A stretch of 5,166 nt of DNA from an uncultured Ruminococcus sp. Lineage in GTDB: Bacteria > Bacillota > Clostridia > Oscillospirales > Ruminococcaceae. The notes below the pieces were generated by a model that was not told where the DNA came from, made no database searches, and saw nothing but the letters and a program-made list of their open reading frames with translations. The position numbers and the translations under genes are program-made. Every line of letters begins with the position of its first letter. Position 1 is the stretch's first letter. This document shows positions 5,069-5,166 of the stretch, in pieces. The DNA is taken from the NCBI GenBank assembly GCA_946544695.1, contig CAMNMO010000228.1, forward strand, positions 1 through 5,166. The letters run 5' to 3'.

Positions 5069-5166
5069 GTGCTGCGGGAACATTTTCACGGAAATCAATT
5101 TTTGCGTAATCCAAAGGGTTGAACATGCATTACGGCTGTAAAATATGGTGTTGAGTGTATTCCCCC
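5069..5166. other. Upstream region with no supported gene
   Basis: About 98 bases upstream of the T-box promoter. Short frames are open to the window edge on the minus strand, but none has a ribosome binding site or recognisable product. A weak 6-bp inverted repeat CGTAAT/ATTACG (5105-5110 with 5129-5134) is all I see. It could be the spacer downstream of another gene lying outside the window. Confidence 0.5.

Noticed and set aside
4863..5126. An 87-codon minus-strand open frame upstream of the zinc-ribbon gene
   Set aside because: It runs through the promoter and stem I of the T-box leader, has no good ribosome binding site, and its protein resembles nothing.
1..5166. CRISPR arrays, insertion sequences, tRNA or rRNA genes
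   Set aside because: I saw no regularly spaced long repeats, no transposase-like frames, and no cloverleaf or rRNA sequence on either strand.

Overview
The window looks like chromosome of a low-to-mid GC member of the Bacillota, most likely a Ruminococcus-like gut or rumen Clostridium. This is an inference from the T-box leader, the strong Gram-positive ribosome binding sites (AAGGAGG), the promoter style and the protein sequences; no rRNA is present to confirm it. All genes I can support lie on the minus strand, so transcription runs from high to low coordinates.

In transcription order: a perfect consensus promoter (5040-5068) drives an asparagine-type T-box leader (4761-5033; specifier AAC, T-box core, leader terminator). 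It controls a 75-residue zinc-ribbon protein of unknown function (4498-4725), followed after 35 bases by asnS, asparaginyl-tRNA synthetase (3089-4462). I see no clear terminator right after asnS. The next gene, asnA (ammonia-dependent asparagine synthetase, 1782-2792), has its own perfect consensus promoter (2888-2916). That promoter is overlaid by an 11-bp inverted repeat, and a strong terminator-like hairpin lies between it and the start codon. After the asnA terminator (1720-1764) comes a divergent phenylacetate-CoA ligase-like gene (381-1616) with its own promoter and terminator. The last ~380 bases hold hairpins, an array of GCAAT/ATTGC boxes, a third perfect consensus promoter and a structured leader, ending in the first ten codons of what looks like a secreted protein or lipoprotein that runs off the window.

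Functionally, asnA makes asparagine and AsnS charges it to tRNA-Asn. The T-box lets uncharged tRNA-Asn raise expression of the synthetase operon. asnA has no T-box and appears to be controlled by a DNA operator and/or a leader hairpin. The PaaK-like gene shows no obvious link to asparagine metabolism.

I found no clear sign of a wholly new system. The observations most worth a second look are the zinc-ribbon gene inside the asparagine T-box operon, the operator plus terminator architecture of the asnA leader, and a shared TGCAATTAT-like motif near three consensus promoters.
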